The notes: generated from the letters alone by a model not told the origin. 29,085 nucleotides of DNA from Oscillospiraceae bacterium (GCA_017516785.1 JAFXAV010000041.1:1-29085), one strand, 5' to 3'; shown: positions 16,059-24,420, counted from the first letter of the stretch. Made by a program: numbers and translations.

Positions 16059-16115
16059 CAGAGCGAGGGCTTACCACTGCGCTCAAGGGGCTCGCAGGAG
16101 CAAGCCCTCGCCCTG
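16059..16115 (-). promoter_or_regulatory. Long branched hairpin in the oppA-oppB spacer
   Basis: CAGAGCGAGGGCTT (16059-16072) pairs with AAGCCCTCGCCCTG (16102-16115), 13 of 14 positions. Inside is a second stem, CTGCG/CGCAG (16077-16081, 16093-16097). It has no U tract, so it is more likely an mRNA stability or processing element than a terminator. It would lie in the 5' leader of the oppB-F section of the transcript. Confidence 0.5.
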
Positions 16116-16143
16116 TCTCAGACGCAGAAGATTACGTTTACAG

Positions 16144-16160
16144 CAAAATTGTACATTTTG
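16144..16160. promoter_or_regulatory. Dyad possibly overlapping a weak internal oppB promoter
   Basis: CAAAAT, five bases, ATTTTG forms a symmetric site. On the minus strand it lies between TTGTTC and TGTAAA, a weak -35/-10 pair 17 bases apart. It may be a regulated secondary promoter for oppB-F; the evidence is slight. Confidence 0.25.
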
Positions 16161-16229
16161 AACAATAAACCAGCATCATGCAGGCCAAATTAATTGCGCC
16201 CGCAACGAATTGCCCTAAATATGGAAACT

Positions 16230-16264
16230 CCACAGGCACGGGGGCTTGCGCCCCCGCCCTGTGG
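16230..16264 (-). terminator. GC-rich hairpin after the oppA gene (partial terminator/attenuator)
   Basis: CCACAGG and CCTGTGG enclose GGGGGC-TTGC-GCCCCC, 41 bases beyond the binding-protein stop. The T tract (TTTTGTGTT) lies on the plus side; on the minus strand only weak U runs follow. It probably lowers, but does not stop, transcription into oppB-F and stabilises the abundant binding-protein mRNA. Confidence 0.6.
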
Positions 16265-16305
16265 TTTTGTGTTACCGGAACAACTAAGTCCTTAAATTGA
16301 ATCGA

Positions 16306-18552
16306 TTACTGCAGCCAGTAAGCGTCCGCCATGTCCTTCAGGTAGTACAGGGAGTAGTTGTCGTACTCAGCAGGATCGATGGTCAGGTTGTAGGAGTAGT
16401 CGTAAACAGCGGAAGTAAAGCCGGTAGCGAAGTTGAAGCAGGTGTACAGAGGAGTACCTGCGTAGTAGCCGTAGATGGGAGCCTGGTACAGCTCATCCAG
16501 CATGGGGTTGAACTCGCCAACGGTGTACTGCACGTTGAAGCCAGCAGCGATGATGTTCTCGTTGGAGGCGAAGCCGGTCATCAGCAGATCAGTGAAGGGG
16601 TTGTCAGTGGTGCCGTACCAGTTCAGAACCAGAGGCATATAGTAGTTGCCTTCGGCATCCTGAGTGACAACGTAAGCGCCGTCCTTGGACTGGAAGGTCT
16701 TATCCTGCTCCAGCATCTCCTCAGCAGCGATCTTCTTGTAACGAACGCCATCGGTGTAAGCGCCGCCCTCAGCGTTGTAGACCCAGCCGCCCTGCTCCAG
16801 AACAGCGATAGCGGAGTCAACGGAGGTAGCGTATGCGTTCAGCATCATGCCCTGCTCGACAGCAGCCTTGTACATCCAGGAACCGGTGTAGTAGGGGCCG
16901 TCAGCGACACCGCCGTAACCGCCGGTGAAGTCCTTAGCAAACTGAGCACGGTCCATGCAGTAAGCGATAGCCTGGCGAACCTCGGTGAACTGGACGGGAC
17001 CGAAGTCGGCACGGAAGCCCAGCTTGCCGTAGCCAGCGCGGGAGTAATGGGTGTAGACGTATGCGCCGTTGGAGTTATCAGCCAGAGCGATAGCTTCGTT
17101 GGTCTCGTCGCCGCCGGTGATGCCAGCGATGACGTCCAGGTTGCCGGAGGTCAGGTCAGCGATCTGAGTGGAGGAGACGATCTTCTTGTAGACGACAGTG
17201 CCGATGCCGGCGACAGCGCCTTCGTAGTTGCCCTTGAAGTAGGGGTTAGCCTTCAGGATGGCAGAGTGGTCAGCCTCGTTGTAGGACTCAACAACGTAAG
17301 GACCGGAGTAAGGATAGGTGGTATCCTGGTTCCATGCAGCGTCCTCAACGTGAGCAGCCATAACATAGCTGTCGCCGTCCTTGGCATAGAAGTCATCGGA
17401 GAAGTAAACGCCGTTGCCATCGTCCAGGATGTCGCAGTCGCCGATCCACAGCTCAACGGGAGATGCGGTGTAGCTGCCGTAGGAGATAGCGTAGAAGTAG
17501 GGCAGGTAGTCAGCGGAAATGGTGACGGAGAAGGTCAGATCGTCGATCAGACGCATACCGGACAGTTCCTTGGTGACACCTTCGCCAGCGTTGGTGCCGT
17601 CGTAAGCATTGAAGGACTCGAAGCCAACAACGCTCATGGTGGACATGTGGTCCTTACCAGCTGCCTGAGCACCAACGGGGGTGGAGAACAGCATGGAGGT
17701 GACCAGGTAGTTCTTAGCAGTGACAGCGGAGCCGTCGGAGAACTTCAGGTCGTCGTGCAGGGTGATGGTGTAGGTCTTGGAGCCATCAGCGTTGTCGGTC
17801 TCGGTGTGTTCCTTAACAACGGTGTCGTTCCAAACGTAGCCGCCTTCCTTGGTGACGGCGACAGTTTCCAGACCCAGGGTCAGGTTCTGAACGTCCAGGT
17901 CAGCGGAGCCGGGGTTGTTAGCGCCGAAGTTGGCGTAACGGAACTTACCGGACAGGTCGGTGGAGCTACCGATGATGATGGTGTCGTTCTTCTCAGAAGT
18001 CCAGTCGATCAGAGCGGAAGCGGGGCTCCAGTAGGGGTTGGTGGGGTATTCCTCGACGCCCTTGATCTGAGCATTGTACAGATCGTAGTACTCGTTGGCG
18101 TACAGGGGAATTTCGGGCAGCAGGTTGTTCCAGCGCTGGATGTACAGCTTCCACCAGGTGGCGTAAACGTCATCCTCAGTCTGCCACATACCGCCAGCGG
18201 GGACGGAAGTGTTGTAGACCATTGCGCGGGACAGGAAGTCCAGACCCAGGGTGTACATGGTGCCGTCGATCTCAATGTAAGCGTTGCCGGTAGCGGTGTC
18301 CTCAATGACCTGGTCAATGGTGACATCAGCGCCGAACTCGCTGTACAGGGAGACGAAGTCAACGCCGTACTCCTTGTTGTTCAGGGACTTCAGCTCAGCG
18401 ATGTTGATGGTATCAACAGGATCGGTGGGAGCAACAGTAGCTTCGCCGCCAGCCTCAGCGCCGGGCTGAGTGTCTTCGGTGTTGTTGCCACCACATGCAG
18501 CCATGGACAGAACCATGACCAGTGCCAGCAGCAGAGCCAAAAACTTCTTCAT
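16306..18552 (-). CDS. oppA: Peptide-binding lipoprotein (OppA/DppA, SBP_bac_5), apparently circularly permuted
   Basis: The extracellular solute receptor of the importer, anchored by lipid. It has a signal peptide MKKFLALLLALVMVLSMAAC with the lipobox cysteine at 20, then an acidic/Gly/Pro linker to about 48. It has 748 residues, where typical OppA has 520-600. Residues about 102-185 contain YIQRWNNLLPEIPLYANEYY followed by DLYNAQIKG and NPYWSPASALIDW; in ordinary family members this block is the C-terminal end. The normal beginning of the mature domain, IIIGSSTDLSGKF and LKFSDGSAVTAKNYL, appears only from about 190. The protein ends at YYLKDMADAYWLQ without the usual final LPxIPLY block. 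AAGGAGG sits 8 bases before the ATG. It is the first gene of the operon, under the promoter at 18633-18661. Confidence 0.94.
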   Translation of the reverse strand: MKKFLALLLALVMVLSMAACGGNNTEDTQPGAEAGGEATVAPTDPVDTINIAELKSLNNKEYGVDFVSLYSEFGADVTIDQVIEDTATGNAYIEIDGTMYTLGLDFLSRAMVYNTSVPAGGMWQTEDDVYATWWKLYIQRWNNLLPEIPLYANEYYDLYNAQIKGVEEYPTNPYWSPASALIDWTSEKNDTIIIGSSTDLSGKFRYANFGANNPGSADLDVQNLTLGLETVAVTKEGGYVWNDTVVKEHTETDNADGSKTYTITLHDDLKFSDGSAVTAKNYLVTSMLFSTPVGAQAAGKDHMSTMSVVGFESFNAYDGTNAGEGVTKELSGMRLIDDLTFSVTISADYLPYFYAISYGSYTASPVELWIGDCDILDDGNGVYFSDDFYAKDGDSYVMAAHVEDAAWNQDTTYPYSGPYVVESYNEADHSAILKANPYFKGNYEGAVAGIGTVVYKKIVSSTQIADLTSGNLDVIAGITGGDETNEAIALADNSNGAYVYTHYSRAGYGKLGFRADFGPVQFTEVRQAIAYCMDRAQFAKDFTGGYGGVADGPYYTGSWMYKAAVEQGMMLNAYATSVDSAIAVLEQGGWVYNAEGGAYTDGVRYKKIAAEEMLEQDKTFQSKDGAYVVTQDAEGNYYMPLVLNWYGTTDNPFTDLLMTGFASNENIIAAGFNVQYTVGEFNPMLDELYQAPIYGYYAGTPLYTCFNFATGFTSAVYDYSYNLTIDPAEYDNYSLYYLKDMADAYWLQ

Positions 18553-18632
18553 TTGTGTTTCCTCCTTGTAACATTTATTTACTCATGTATTCTACAAATT
18601 TTGGCATAGACTCACGAATAAATTATGAACAT

Positions 18633-18661
18633 ATTTTACCGTGTCCGCCTGTGGATGTCAA
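18633..18661 (-). promoter_or_regulatory. Sigma-A promoter of the opp operon
   Basis: On the minus strand a perfect TTGACA (18656-18661) and TAAAAT (18633-18638) are 17 bases apart, giving a leader of about 75 bases before the oppA ATG. Confidence 0.78.
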
Positions 18662-18723
18662 ATGTTTTTTGCTTTTTCATCTTTTTATATTAAAAGGATT
18701 CCGTTTCGCACTTCTTTTTGTGC

Positions 18724-18778
18724 AAAAAGACGGAAATAGCCTTGAAACTGGTAATTTCTGGCTCTTTCCGTCTTTTTT
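18724..18778 (-). terminator. Terminator of the PlsC-like gene (usable in both directions)
   Basis: GACGGAAATAGCC (18729-18741) pairs with GGCTCTTTCCGTC (18760-18772), one mismatch. It is flanked by AAAAA on one side and TTTTTT on the other. It separates the acyltransferase gene from the opp promoter. Confidence 0.85.
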
Positions 18779-18808
18779 CGTTTATCTGATCAAACTATAT
18801 TCTTATCA

Positions 18809-20104
18809 TTATGGCATCTTCAGCTGCCGGGATTTGTACAGCTTGTACATCTCCTCGGTTGCAAGACGCAGCTTCGCAACCGAAACCTCCGCATCTTTGG
18901 GGAACAGGAAGTAATGAACCTCATTGTCGCCGATGCAGATACAATCCGCAATCTCATACCAGTAATAATCCGCATAAAGTCCAAAACAGCTCTGGGGCTT
19001 CTGGTGGTAATCCAGTTTTCCGCCGCAGCCCGTCAGATGGAATCCGGTGTTGTCGTGGGTCAGATGACCTTCACCTACCATATAGATTGCCTTGAAGTCC
19101 ACCTGCATGGCAATCTTCACATCGGTATCCAGATTGTAAGTGCCGTTCAGGATTTCTTCCTTCACCTTCTCCCGCTCCCAGCGGTACCAGTTGGGGACGT
19201 GATCAATCTCCGTCTCCCCTTCCAGCGCCTTCAGCTCGCCCAGGGTGGTCAGTTCCCAGCGCTTACCACAGTGACCGCAGGTCAGATGGATACCTCGTCC
19301 TTTCATTTTGCCTTCAGCGCCGCAGTGGCTGCACTTGTAGAGGATCCGGTCCAGGCCGTCTGCCCGGAAATCCTGGGTGATCTCGATGCCGTTCTCCTTC
19401 TGCCATTTGAAATGATCAAAGCCGAAAGCGGCATCGATGCCGTCGCTGAGTTCCCGGACGGTCTTTTCCCGGATCTGTTCCTTTGTATAAAGAACATAGG
19501 CCCGGACACTGACCTTCTGATCCTTGCGGATCTGCAGTTCATTATAAAGAGGATTGCGGCCGTAGAGGCCCTTCGTCTCGATCATGATGACGGGCACATC
19601 GTACTTCTTCAGCAGGACACCCATTTTCCGGGGCAGGGTGGTTGCGGTTCCGTCGAAGGAGTAGCCGGCTTCAGGGTACATCAGAACGCTGGTCTTCAGG
19701 GTCTTGAAGCAGTATTCCATATCCTGCACCAAGCGCAGGTCGGTGACGAACTTCTGGGTGGAGAAGCATCCGATCTTCCGCATCAGCCAGCCCATAATGC
19801 CCCAGTAGCCGATGAAACCGTCATTGGAGCATACAATATTAAATGCACGGGGATAAAGTACATTGTAGGCGATCTCCATGTCATTGAAGCAGGTGTGGTT
19901 CATCAGAATCAGGCAGGGTTCATCCCTGGGAATGGCAGCAAGCTCCGCGGTATCATAGGTGCAGGGAGTACCCATCATGGTAATATGGCTCAGCGTACGC
20001 ACCAGAGTCCGCCAGGCAAGATTCGGCCGGGTGGGAAGCCGATGTTCCGGGCGGGGCAGGGCCATAACCTGGTCATAATCCATCGTTTTGACGGTGGTTT
20101 TCAA
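18809..20104 (-). CDS. PlsC-like acyltransferase with C-terminal zinc ribbon
   Basis: A 431-residue protein. The N-terminal acyltransferase domain has motif I NHTCFND (69-75; the NHxxxxD catalytic pair) and motif III YPEAGYSFDG. These are typical of 1-acylglycerol-3-phosphate acyltransferases that use acyl-ACP or acyl-CoA at the membrane. No classical helix anchors it strongly. A four-Cys zinc ribbon (CSHCG...CGHCG), then a C-terminal domain with LTHDNTGFHLTG and many Tyr residues, make it longer than ordinary PlsC (about 200-250). I chose the TTG at 20104, which has AAAAGG 10 bases upstream. The in-frame ATG at 20146 overlaps the promoter -10 itself and cannot be on the mRNA; ATG 20083 is possible. 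The lipid substrate is unknown. Monocistronic. Confidence 0.85.
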   Translation of the reverse strand: MKTTVKTMDYDQVMALPRPEHRLPTRPNLAWRTLVRTLSHITMMGTPCTYDTAELAAIPRDEPCLILMNHTCFNDMEIAYNVLYPRAFNIVCSNDGFIGYWGIMGWLMRKIGCFSTQKFVTDLRLVQDMEYCFKTLKTSVLMYPEAGYSFDGTATTLPRKMGVLLKKYDVPVIMIETKGLYGRNPLYNELQIRKDQKVSVRAYVLYTKEQIREKTVRELSDGIDAAFGFDHFKWQKENGIEITQDFRADGLDRILYKCSHCGAEGKMKGRGIHLTCGHCGKRWELTTLGELKALEGETEIDHVPNWYRWEREKVKEEILNGTYNLDTDVKIAMQVDFKAIYMVGEGHLTHDNTGFHLTGCGGKLDYHQKPQSCFGLYADYYWYEIADCICIGDNEVHYFLFPKDAEVSVAKLRLATEEMYKLYKSRQLKMP

Positions 20105-20144
20105 GACAACACATCCTTTTAAAGTATTTTGCGCTATTTTTGAC

Positions 20145-20174
20145 ATTATACTTGACCCGAATGCGCCTTGTCAA
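20145..20174 (-). promoter_or_regulatory. Sigma-A promoter of the PlsC-like gene
   Basis: Perfect TTGACA (20169-20174) and perfect TATAAT (20145-20150) on the minus strand, 18 bases apart. Transcription would start near 20138, which decides the translation start downstream. Confidence 0.82.
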
Positions 20175-20253
20175 TAAATTGTTCATATTTTGCTCCTCCA
20201 TATAGAATAATATTCATCATATTCGTATGGCTTGCATCGTTATTCACTGTTTG

Positions 20254-20332
20254 GAAAATGCATACATTTTCTGTATGTTTGGATATTCTGAGTCATTTTC
20301 CATGTTTTTTGTGGTTTTTAACCATGAAAATG
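20254..20332. repeat. Cluster of dyads in the divergent plsC-like / amino-acid transporter region
   Basis: The 282 bases between the two divergent genes hold no ORF with coding character. GAAAATG-CATA-CATTTTC (20254-20271) overlaps CATACA-TTTTC-TGTATG (20261-20277), and CATTTTCCATG (20294-20304) faces CATGAAAATG (20323-20332). The repeated half-site AAAATG/CATTTT suggests operators for a regulator of the amino-acid transporter, but no protein is implied. Confidence 0.35.
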
Positions 20333-20366
20333 TTCTATCTTTTCAGATCATTGGTAAAAGAAACTA

Positions 20367-20395
20367 TTGACGCTGAATATTATTCGCGGTATAAT
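20367..20395 (+). promoter_or_regulatory. Sigma-A promoter of the amino-acid transporter operon
   Basis: TTGACG (20367-20372) and perfect TATAAT (20390-20395) with 17-base spacing, 61 bases before the first ATG. Confidence 0.85.
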
Positions 20396-20456
20396 TCACT
20401 CAGAAATCAGAACTCCCGTCTGAGACACTCTATATTTAATAAGGAGAATACAAGTT

Positions 20457-21347
20457 ATGAAGAAAATCATCGCGCTTGTCATGGCCCTGGCTATGTTTGC
20501 CTGCATGTTCGCAGGCTGCGGCTCCAACAACACTGCCGCTGACGACACCGACTACTCTGCCATGACCATCGAGGAGCTGAAGCCCCTGCTGAAGACCCTC
20601 ACCCCCGGTAAGCTGACCATGGTCACCTCCCCCGACTTCGCCCCCTACGAGTTCTACGCTCTGGACGAGAACGGTGACCCCACCCTGGCAGGCTTCGACA
20701 TTGCCCTGGGTTACTATATCGCTGACTTCCTGGAACTGGAGCTGGAGATCGTCCCCATGGACTTCGACGGCACCATCGCTGAGCTGGGCGCAGGCAAGGC
20801 TGACATCGGCATGGCCGGCTACTCCCCCGACCCCGACCGTGAGAATGCCATGAGCTTCTCCGAGGTCTATTACACCGGCGGTCAGTCCTTCGTCTGCCAC
20901 GTGAACAACGCTGCTGCATTCGCAGCTCTGGAAGATGCCAACAAGGCTGAGTACCAGATCGGCGCTCAGATCGGCTCCATCCAGGCTGACCTGGCTGCTA
21001 CCCACACTCCCACCGCTGACATCGTCGAGCTGGGCAAGGTTACCGATATCATCGCTGAAGTCATCGGCGGCAAGCTGGACGGTGCTTTCATCGAGACCGT
21101 CGTTGCTGAGACCTACGCAAAGAACTACCCCGACCTGTGCGTGGTTCTGGATGTCCCCTATGATGCTGAAGGCTCCGTCGTCGGCGTCAACAAGAACAAC
21201 CCCGCTCTGCTGGCTGCTGTGAACTTGGCCATCAAGGCTGCCATCGCTGACGGCTCCATGGCTCAGTTCGTGGCCGCTGCCAATGAACTGTCCACCGGCG
21301 ACAAGTACGAGGGCCTGCTGGAGAACGGCTTCGTCCCCGCCGAATAA
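20457..21347 (+). CDS. Amino-acid ABC transporter binding lipoprotein (SBP_bac_3)
   Basis: An extracellular lipid-anchored receptor of 296 residues. The signal peptide MKKIIALVMALAMF is followed by lipobox FAGC with Cys21. The family 3 fold is indicated by KLTMVTSPDFAPYEFYALDE, AGFDIALGYYIADFLELELE, MDFDGTIAELGAGKADIGMA and, later, IGAQIGSIQADLA. It should bind a polar amino acid and deliver it to the permease; the specificity is not readable. AAGGAG lies 10 bases before the ATG. Two hairpins follow the gene before the permease, as is common where the binding protein must be in excess. Confidence 0.95.
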   Translation: MKKIIALVMALAMFACMFAGCGSNNTAADDTDYSAMTIEELKPLLKTLTPGKLTMVTSPDFAPYEFYALDENGDPTLAGFDIALGYYIADFLELELEIVPMDFDGTIAELGAGKADIGMAGYSPDPDRENAMSFSEVYYTGGQSFVCHVNNAAAFAALEDANKAEYQIGAQIGSIQADLAATHTPTADIVELGKVTDIIAEVIGGKLDGAFIETVVAETYAKNYPDLCVVLDVPYDAEGSVVGVNKNNPALLAAVNLAIKAAIADGSMAQFVAAANELSTGDKYEGLLENGFVPAE

Positions 21348-21366
21348 TCCGAATTTACTGCAACTC

Positions 21367-21389
21367 CCCCGGAAGATTTTCTTCCGGGG
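21367..21389 (+). promoter_or_regulatory. Intercistronic hairpin 1 after the binding-protein gene
   Basis: CCCCGGAAG, five bases, CTTCCGGGG: a perfect 9-bp stem without a U run. It probably protects the upstream mRNA from 3' decay. Confidence 0.6.
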
Positions 21390-21412
21390 AAGTTCTGCGT
21401 TGATAGCCAACT

Positions 21413-21434
21413 TCTGACAGCAGCCTCTGTCAGA
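21413..21434 (+). promoter_or_regulatory. Intercistronic hairpin 2 before the permease gene
   Basis: TCTGACAG, six bases, CTGTCAGA: a perfect 8-bp stem, 10 bases ahead of the permease AAAGGAG ribosome site. Confidence 0.5.
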
Positions 21435-21459
21435 CATACATACGAAAGGAGTGCTCTTC

Positions 21460-22224
21460 TTGTTATCTGCGAAAGGCTTTGAAGCCGCATTTGCCTATTT
21501 CCAGCTGTTTCTGGAAGGCCTGATCACCACCGTCACATTGTCCGCCCTGACCGTTCTGTTCGGTTTCATGCTGGCTCTGGTGCTGGCACTGATGCGCATG
21601 TCCAATTTCCATCCCTTCCTGTTCCTGAGCTACGGTCAGCCTAAGAACAAGTTCGTCAACTGGATCAGCAAATTCAATCCCGTCAGCTTCATCGCCAATG
21701 TCTACGTTGAAGTGTTCCGCGCAACTCCCCTGCTGGTTCAGCTGTTCATCGTCTACTACATTCTGCTGGCCGGTATTTCCCTGCCTGCTTTCAAGCTCTT
21801 CGGCATCATCCGCTTTGAGCGTATGATCCCCGGTGTTATCGCCCTGAGCCTGAACTCCGGCGCATATCTGTCCGAAATCATCCGTTCCGGCATTCAGTCC
21901 ATCGACGGTGGCCAGACTGAAGCCGCCCGCAGCCTGGGCATGACCCAGTGGCAGACCATGCAGCACATCGTGCTGCCCCAGGCCATCAAGAATATCCTGC
22001 CTGCCATCGCCAACGAATTCGTGACCATCATCAAGGAGTCCTCCATCTGCTGGACCATCGGTGTGCAGGAAGTCATGTTTGCTGTCAACTCCATCAAGTC
22101 CGCCACCTATTTCATCGGCGAGCCTCTGATCATTGCGGCATGCGTCTACTTCTGTCTGACCTTCCCCACCTCCAAGATTATCGAACACTTTGAAAGGAAG
22201 ATGAGCCGTGGCGACAAACGATAA
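21460..22224 (+). CDS. Amino-acid ABC transporter permease (HisM/GlnP type)
   Basis: A 254-residue membrane permease. The N-terminal helix bundle has [19 protein letters not shown]. Family blocks are [14 protein letters not shown] and the EAA loop [20 protein letters not shown], followed by [21 protein letters not shown] chose TTG 21460, 8 bases after AAAGGAG. The in-frame GTG at 21451 is fused to the ribosome site and too close. There is no second permease, so it probably forms a homodimer. The ATPase gene overlaps its end by 17 bases. Confidence 0.94.
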   Translation: MLSAKGFEAAFAYFQLFLEGLITTVTLSALTVLFGFMLALVLALMRMSNFHPFLFLSYGQPKNKFVNWISKFNPVSFIANVYVEVFRATPLLVQLFIVYYILLAGISLPAFKLFGIIRFERMIPGVIALSLNSGAYLSEIIRSGIQSIDGGQTEAARSLGMTQWQTMQHIVLPQAIKNILPAIANEFVTIIKESSICWTIGVQEVMFAVNSIKSATYFIGEPLIIAACVYFCLTFPTSKIIEHFERKMSRGDKR

Positions 22225-22984
22225 GCTGATCCAGGTCAAGAACCTGAAGAAATATTACAATAAGGGCACCCTCCACGCTCTGGATGACGTATCCGTGGAC
22301 ATCAACCGTGGCGACGTCATGGTCGTCATCGGTCCCTCCGGTTCCGGAAAATCCACTTTGCTTCGCAGCCTGAACCTGCTGGAAGTTCCCACCGACGGTG
22401 AGATCATCTTCCATGGCATCGACATCACCAAGAAGGCCTTCATCAACAAGGAAGGCCATACCGAAAAGGTGAACATCAACCTGCACCGTCAGAAGATGGG
22501 CATGGTGTTCCAGCATTTCAACCTCTTCCCTCACAAGACCATTCTGGACAACATGACCCTGGCCCCCATCAAGGTGCTGGGCATGAACCAGGCAGAAGCC
22601 GAGGAAAAGGCCCTGATCCTGCTGAAGCGCGTGGGTCTGGAAGACCGGGCCGGTGCTTACCCCATTCAGCTCTCCGGCGGTCAGAAGCAGCGTGTTGCTA
22701 TCGTCCGTGCCATGATGATGGAACCCGAAGTCATGCTCTTTGACGAACCCACTTCCGCCCTTGACCCCGAAATGGTCGGCGAAGTTCTGGAAGTTATGAA
22801 GGAACTGGCCCGGGGCGGCATGACCATGGTGGTCGTCACCCACGAAATGGGCTTCGCCCGCGAAGTCGGCAACCGGGTCCTCTTCATGGCCGACGGTCAG
22901 CTGCTGGAAGAAGGCACTCCCGAAAATATCTTCGATCATCCCAAGCATCCCCGCCTTCAGGACTTCCTCTCCAAGGTGCTGTAA
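22208..22984 (+). CDS. Amino-acid ABC transporter ATPase (GlnQ/HisP type)
   Basis: A cytoplasmic ATPase of 258 residues energising the permease. Walker [10 protein letters not shown] is at 42-50, the Q-loop [14 protein letters not shown] follows, then signature [11 protein letters not shown], Walker [15 protein letters not shown] and switch VVTHEMGF. Translation starts at GTG 22208 inside the permease gene, with GGAAG 7 bases upstream. An insertion of about ten residues before the Q-loop (around [20 protein letters not shown]) is a little longer than in typical GlnQ. The M20 hydrolase gene follows after one base. Confidence 0.96.
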   Translation: MATNDKLIQVKNLKKYYNKGTLHALDDVSVDINRGDVMVVIGPSGSGKSTLLRSLNLLEVPTDGEIIFHGIDITKKAFINKEGHTEKVNINLHRQKMGMVFQHFNLFPHKTILDNMTLAPIKVLGMNQAEAEEKALILLKRVGLEDRAGAYPIQLSGGQKQRVAIVRAMMMEPEVMLFDEPTSALDPEMVGEVLEVMKELARGGMTMVVVTHEMGFAREVGNRVLFMADGQLLEEGTPENIFDHPKHPRLQDFLSKVL

Positions 22985-22985
22985 T

Positions 22986-24416
22986 ATGGACAAGCAGAAA
23001 TTATACGACATCGTCGAAGAAAAGCGCCAGGTGCTCACCACCCTCAGTGACAAGATCTGGGAGTACGCGGAGCTTTCCATGCTGGAGCACAAGTCCACCG
23101 CCGCCTATCTGCAGGTACTGAAGGACGAAGGCTTCACTGTAACCGAAAATCTCTGCGGCATCGCCACCGCCTTCTCCGGTTCCTACGGCAGCGGCAGACC
23201 CTACATTGGAATCCTGGGCGAATATGATGCCCTGTCCGGTCTTTCCCAGGAAGCAGGCGCCACTGAGAAAAAGCCCCTCCACGATGTTGGCTGCGGCCAG
23301 GGTTGCGGCCACAATCTGCTGGGCGCAGCCTCTCTCGGCGCTGCCATAGCCGTCAAGCAGGCAATCGAGGCCGGTGACCTCTCCGGCACCGTGATTTTCT
23401 ACGGCTGCCCCGGTGAGGAAGGCTGCGCTGGCAAGACCTTTATGGCCCGTGACGGTATGTTCCGGAATTTGGATGCTGCCCTGACCTGGCACCCCGGTGA
23501 CGTCAATGAGATCTCCACCGGCTCCAACGCAGCCTCCATCCAGGTGGAATACTCTTTCACCGGTATCGCTGCCCACGCCGCCGGGAATCCCCAGCACGGC
23601 CGCTCCGCGCTGGATGCCGCCGAACTGATGAACGTAGGTGTTCAGTTCCTGAGAGAGCACATGGAGCCCAAGTGCTCCGTCCACTACTCCTTTGCCGACG
23701 CCGGCGGTCTGAGCCCCAATGTGGTGCAGCCCACCGCCAAGCTCATCTACATGGTTCGCGGTGAAAACGTCCGCAAAGCCAAGGCGTTGCTGAACCGGGT
23801 GAACAACATTGCCCGGGGTGCTGCCTTGATGACCGAAACCCAGATGACCTCCCGGCAGATCGACGGCACTTCCAGCACCGTGTCCAACGAAGTTCTGGAG
23901 CAGCTGCTCTATGACAATCTGTTGGCCGCTCCCCTGCCCCTCTACACCCAGCGGGAGCTGACCTATGCCGCCACATTGAAGACCACCTATCACACCGAAG
24001 GTCTTCCCGGCAGCCGCACGGAAGAAAACCGGCAGGTGCGGGCATTCGTGGCTGAGAAGTCCGACAACGGCAACGCCGCCATCAACGACTTCATCATCCC
24101 CTATGTTCCTTCCAACCACTTCAATCCCGGTTCCTCCGACGTAGGCGATGTCAGCTGGCTGACCCCCACTGCTCAGTTCACCACCGTGACCTGGCCCTCC
24201 GGCTGTCCCGGTCACTCCTGGCAGGTGGTTTCCGCAGGCCGCACCAGTTTTGCCCACAAGGGTATGCTCCACGCCGCAAAGGTTCTGGCAGGCTCCGTTG
24301 CCGACCTGATGACCAACGCAGAGCTTCTGGAGCAGGCCCGGGCCGAATTCCGGGCTGAAACCCGGGAAGGCTACGACTGCCCCATCAGCAAAGACCTGCT
24401 TCCTACAATTGGATGA
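22986..24416 (+). CDS. M20 family amidohydrolase (AbgB-like)
   Basis: A cytoplasmic metal-dependent amidohydrolase of 476 residues, close in length to AbgB (p-aminobenzoyl-glutamate hydrolase subunit B). Metal-site motifs are GQGCGHNLLG, the catalytic glutamates in YGCPGEEG, ALTWHPGD, and a C-terminal His in CPGHSWQ. The dimerisation domain (SFTGIAAHAAGNPQHGRSAL) is present. It probably hydrolyses an acylated amino acid or small dipeptide. Its position one base after the transporter ATPase suggests that the operon imports such a conjugate and cleaves it inside; this is inference. An abgA partner is not present. A terminator follows. Confidence 0.88.
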   Translation: MDKQKLYDIVEEKRQVLTTLSDKIWEYAELSMLEHKSTAAYLQVLKDEGFTVTENLCGIATAFSGSYGSGRPYIGILGEYDALSGLSQEAGATEKKPLHDVGCGQGCGHNLLGAASLGAAIAVKQAIEAGDLSGTVIFYGCPGEEGCAGKTFMARDGMFRNLDAALTWHPGDVNEISTGSNAASIQVEYSFTGIAAHAAGNPQHGRSALDAAELMNVGVQFLREHMEPKCSVHYSFADAGGLSPNVVQPTAKLIYMVRGENVRKAKALLNRVNNIARGAALMTETQMTSRQIDGTSSTVSNEVLEQLLYDNLLAAPLPLYTQRELTYAATLKTTYHTEGLPGSRTEENRQVRAFVAEKSDNGNAAINDFIIPYVPSNHFNPGSSDVGDVSWLTPTAQFTTVTWPSGCPGHSWQVVSAGRTSFAHKGMLHAAKVLAGSVADLMTNAELLEQARAEFRAETREGYDCPISKDLLPTIG

Positions 24417-24420
24417 TATA

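Noticed and set aside
16297..18609. A 770-codon open frame antisense to the peptide-binding protein
   Set aside because: Val/Gly/Ser/Asp-rich composition, no motifs, no ribosome site; a by-product of codon bias in oppA.
20105..20146. Upstream ATG for the PlsC-like protein
   Set aside because: It overlaps the TATAAT of the promoter, so it would not be on the transcript.
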